Source of the DNA: Gammaproteobacteria bacterium
GTDB taxonomy: Bacteria; Pseudomonadota; Gammaproteobacteria; Steroidobacterales; Steroidobacteraceae
Direction of reading: 5' to 3'
Length of the DNA stretch: 64,000 bases
Assembly: GCA_947469285.1 (NCBI GenBank)
Contig: CANIOW010000010.1
Coordinates: 1 to 64,000 of the forward strand
Of the stretch, positions 62,529 through 64,000 are shown piece after piece (position 1 is the first letter of the stretch; each line of letters opens with the position of its first letter). The notes beneath the pieces are model-generated. The model did no database searches. It was not told the DNA's origin and saw only the letters and a list, made by a program, of their open reading frames with translations. Both the position numbers and the translations under genes were made by a program.

Positions 62529-63241
62529 GTGCAGGCGCTTCCCGATTTTCGGGGGCGCCACCGGCCGTTCGTACGCAAGCCCTGTCCACATTGCTGGAAC
62601 AGGCCTCCGGCGCGGTGTGGCGGGTAGGGCCGCAGGGAAGTGTGTCGGCCGCTTTTGGAGCGACCCATCTCCCCACCGGATTCCCCCGACTCGACACCGT
62701 CCTGCCCGGGGGAGGCTGGCCGGTCGGTACCCTGATCGAAGTGCTGACAGCACGCGCTGGTGTGGGCGAAGTGTCCCTCTGGTTGCCGGCCCTACAGCAC
62801 TGGTCGGTGGGTGTGTCCGCGGCGACCACCGTGCCGGCCCATTCCCGCTGGGTGGCCTGGGTTCGTCCGCCTTACGTGCCCTATGGGCCGGCTCTGGCTC
62901 AGGCCGGGCTGCGGGTAGAGCAGATGTTGTGGGTGGCCACGGAAGGGCCGGCAGAGGCGCTATGGGCTGCCGAGCAGGTGCTGCGGTCTGGTGCCTGTGC
63001 TGCCGCCTTTGTCTGGGCCCATCCAGCGGACGACCGCGCCTTGCGGCGCCTGAAACTAGCGGCGGCCCAGGGGCAGTCGCTCGGCGTGGTGTTCCGCCCC
63101 TTGGCGCAGGCAGCTGTTGCCTCACCCGCCAGCCTACGCTTGGTACTGCACCCACGTCCCGCAGGCGGCCTCGACATCGAAATGCTCAAATGTCAGGGGA
63201 GTTACCCGGGATGGGTGCGTGATGCGCTCCGCCACTGCTGA
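62525..63241 (+). CDS. imuA: Translesion mutagenesis protein ImuA
   Basis: 238 aa. The motif [27 protein letters not shown] is the ImuA start of its RecA-like core; [22 protein letters not shown] is in the C-terminal half. ImuA works with ImuB and DnaE2 in error-prone repair in many non-enteric gammaproteobacteria. It lies directly after lexA with a 4-bp overlap and overlaps imuB by 20 bp. Confidence 0.9.
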   Translation: MSAGASRFSGAPPAVRTQALSTLLEQASGAVWRVGPQGSVSAAFGATHLPTGFPRLDTVLPGGGWPVGTLIEVLTARAGVGEVSLWLPALQHWSVGVSAATTVPAHSRWVAWVRPPYVPYGPALAQAGLRVEQMLWVATEGPAEALWAAEQVLRSGACAAAFVWAHPADDRALRRLKLAAAQGQSLGVVFRPLAQAAVASPASLRLVLHPRPAGGLDIEMLKCQGSYPGWVRDALRHC

Positions 63242-64000
63242 AGCGTTGTCAGCCAGTTCGCTCCTGCCGGCGCTTGAACCGCCAGCCAGTCCGCTCGCGC
63301 CAGCCATCGCCGATGGGCGCAATCTGTTTTGCGACACCCGGATGGCTGTGCCTCCTGTGCCCGCTGTGCGGGCGGCGGCACGTCATTTGTGGCTGGCGGT
63401 GCATCTGCCGCAGTTGGCGTTGGAATGCCTGCCGCGGCCATTGCCGGCAGCAGCGTCGCGGTCTACTCCGCTTCCACAAGTCGTGGTGTCCGGCGAGGGT
63501 GCGCAGTGCGAAGTGGTGGCGGTGGATACCGCAGCACTTGGCTTGGGGATACGCCAAGGTCATGGTCTGAACGCGGCATATGCGCTGTGCCCTTTACTGG
63601 AGGTACTGCCACGCGACCTGGATCGTGAGCTGCAAATGTTGCAAACGCTCGCCCGTCTGGCCACGCAGTACACGCCTTGGGTCAGCCTCGAGCCCCCCGA
63701 CGGGCTCTTGCTCGAGGTGCGCGGCAGCCTACGCTTGCTCGGGGGGACGCGTGCCTTACTGGCCCGATGGCGTCAGGACCTGGCTCAGCAAGGCCTCACG
63801 GCCGCTCTGGCGCTCACCCCCACGCCTTGGTCAGCGTTATGGGCTGCGCGTGCGGCCACGCCGGGTGCTGCCGTCCGTGTGATCACGGAATGGGGAGCGC
63901 TGGCAGCTGCCTTGTCCGGGCTGCCACTGGCGGTCACCCGCTGGCCTGAAAGCCTGCGCGATCGGCTGGCGGAGGCCGGTGCGCGTCAGGTCGGGGATAT
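63222..64000 (+). CDS. imuB: ImuB, Y-family polymerase-like protein (3' end outside window)
   Basis: The frame is open from ATG 63222 to the window end, about 259 codons. From about codon 55 it reads HLWLAVHLPQLALECLPRP, the ImuB form of the Y-family palm start, where the catalytic acids of true polymerases are replaced. Later: AVDTAALGLGIRQGHGL, LATQYTPWVSLEPPDGLLLE and LRLLGGTRALLARW. A start at ATG 63342 would remove an unconserved Pro/Ala-rich N-terminus and agree better with typical ImuB. ImuB links the beta clamp, ImuA and DnaE2. The C-terminus and a likely dnaE2 lie beyond the window. Confidence 0.9.
   Translation, partial: MRSATAEALSASSLLPALEPPASPLAPAIADGRNLFCDTRMAVPPVPAVRAAARHLWLAVHLPQLALECLPRPLPAAASRSTPLPQVVVSGEGAQCEVVAVDTAALGLGIRQGHGLNAAYALCPLLEVLPRDLDRELQMLQTLARLATQYTPWVSLEPPDGLLLEVRGSLRLLGGTRALLARWRQDLAQQGLTAALALTPTPWSALWAARAATPGAAVRVITEWGALAAALSGLPLAVTRWPESLRDRLAEAGARQVGD

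Noticed and set aside
62244-63155. 303-codon minus-strand frame opposite lexA/imuA
   Set aside because: Pro/Arg-rich shadow of two well-supported genes.

Overview
The window is GC-rich and gene-dense, and it belongs to a gammaproteobacterial chromosome. Diagnostic neighbourhoods are sdhCDAB with sdhE next to rpoE-rseA-rseB, then lepA-lepB-DUF4845-rnc-era-recO-pdxJ; comEC-exbB-exbD-msbA-lpxK-ycaR-kdsB; rne back to back with rluC; maf/yceD-rpmF-plsX-fabH; and lexA-imuA-imuB. This mix resembles pseudomonads, xanthomonads and Nevskiales-type bacteria more than enterics. I cannot name the genus. I saw no tRNA, rRNA, CRISPR array, insertion sequence or prophage.

Layout. 1-408: 3' end of murI. 433-1497: orphan polyamine-type binding protein, divergent from a chemosensory operon (1711-10151) encoding CheA, CheW, a HAMP-less receptor, CheR, CheB, a CheX-like protein, a single-domain response regulator and a response regulator fused to a PP2C-type phosphatase. 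No flagellar gene is present. 10161-11000: ygfZ. 11078-15319: succinate dehydrogenase with two assembly factors (SdhAF4, SdhE) and a YgfX-like remnant. 15323-18152: sigma-E operon behind a near-consensus sigma-E promoter. 18254-28933: lepA, lepB, rnc, era, recO, pdxJ, rlmD, a CYTH protein, nagZ, a degenerate GGDEF protein and a CsiV-like protein. 28943-32401: mfd.

32484-38613 is the most accessory-looking part. It holds a sulfatase, a tandem DsbA-fold isomerase-like protein and a haloalkane dehalogenase on the minus strand in overlapping frames, then a glutathione-transferase N-terminal fragment in frame with a second sulfatase on the plus strand. 38634-49427 is envelope biogenesis: two LolC/E permeases, LolD, ComEC, ExbB/ExbD, MsbA, LpxK, a Trm112-like protein and KdsB. 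49533-53943 (minus) is a core-type glycosyltransferase, an FkbM methyltransferase and RNase E with a long leader region. 54539-59066 is rluC, maf, yceD, rpmF, plsX and fabH. 59070-61641 holds a small unknown, an L,D-transpeptidase, an FGE-fold lipoprotein and an Lpp-type lipoprotein. 61854-64000 is the SOS mutagenesis cassette lexA-imuA-imuB, cut by the window end.

Most operons use 4-bp ATGA start/stop overlaps, implying translational coupling. The least ordinary items are the chemosensory operon ending in a phosphatase output, the dehalogenase/isomerase/sulfatase cluster with its GST fragment, the FGE-fold lipoprotein lacking the copper-site cysteines, and several regulatory sites readable directly (sigma-E promoter, SOS box, a promoter that would make yceD nearly leaderless).
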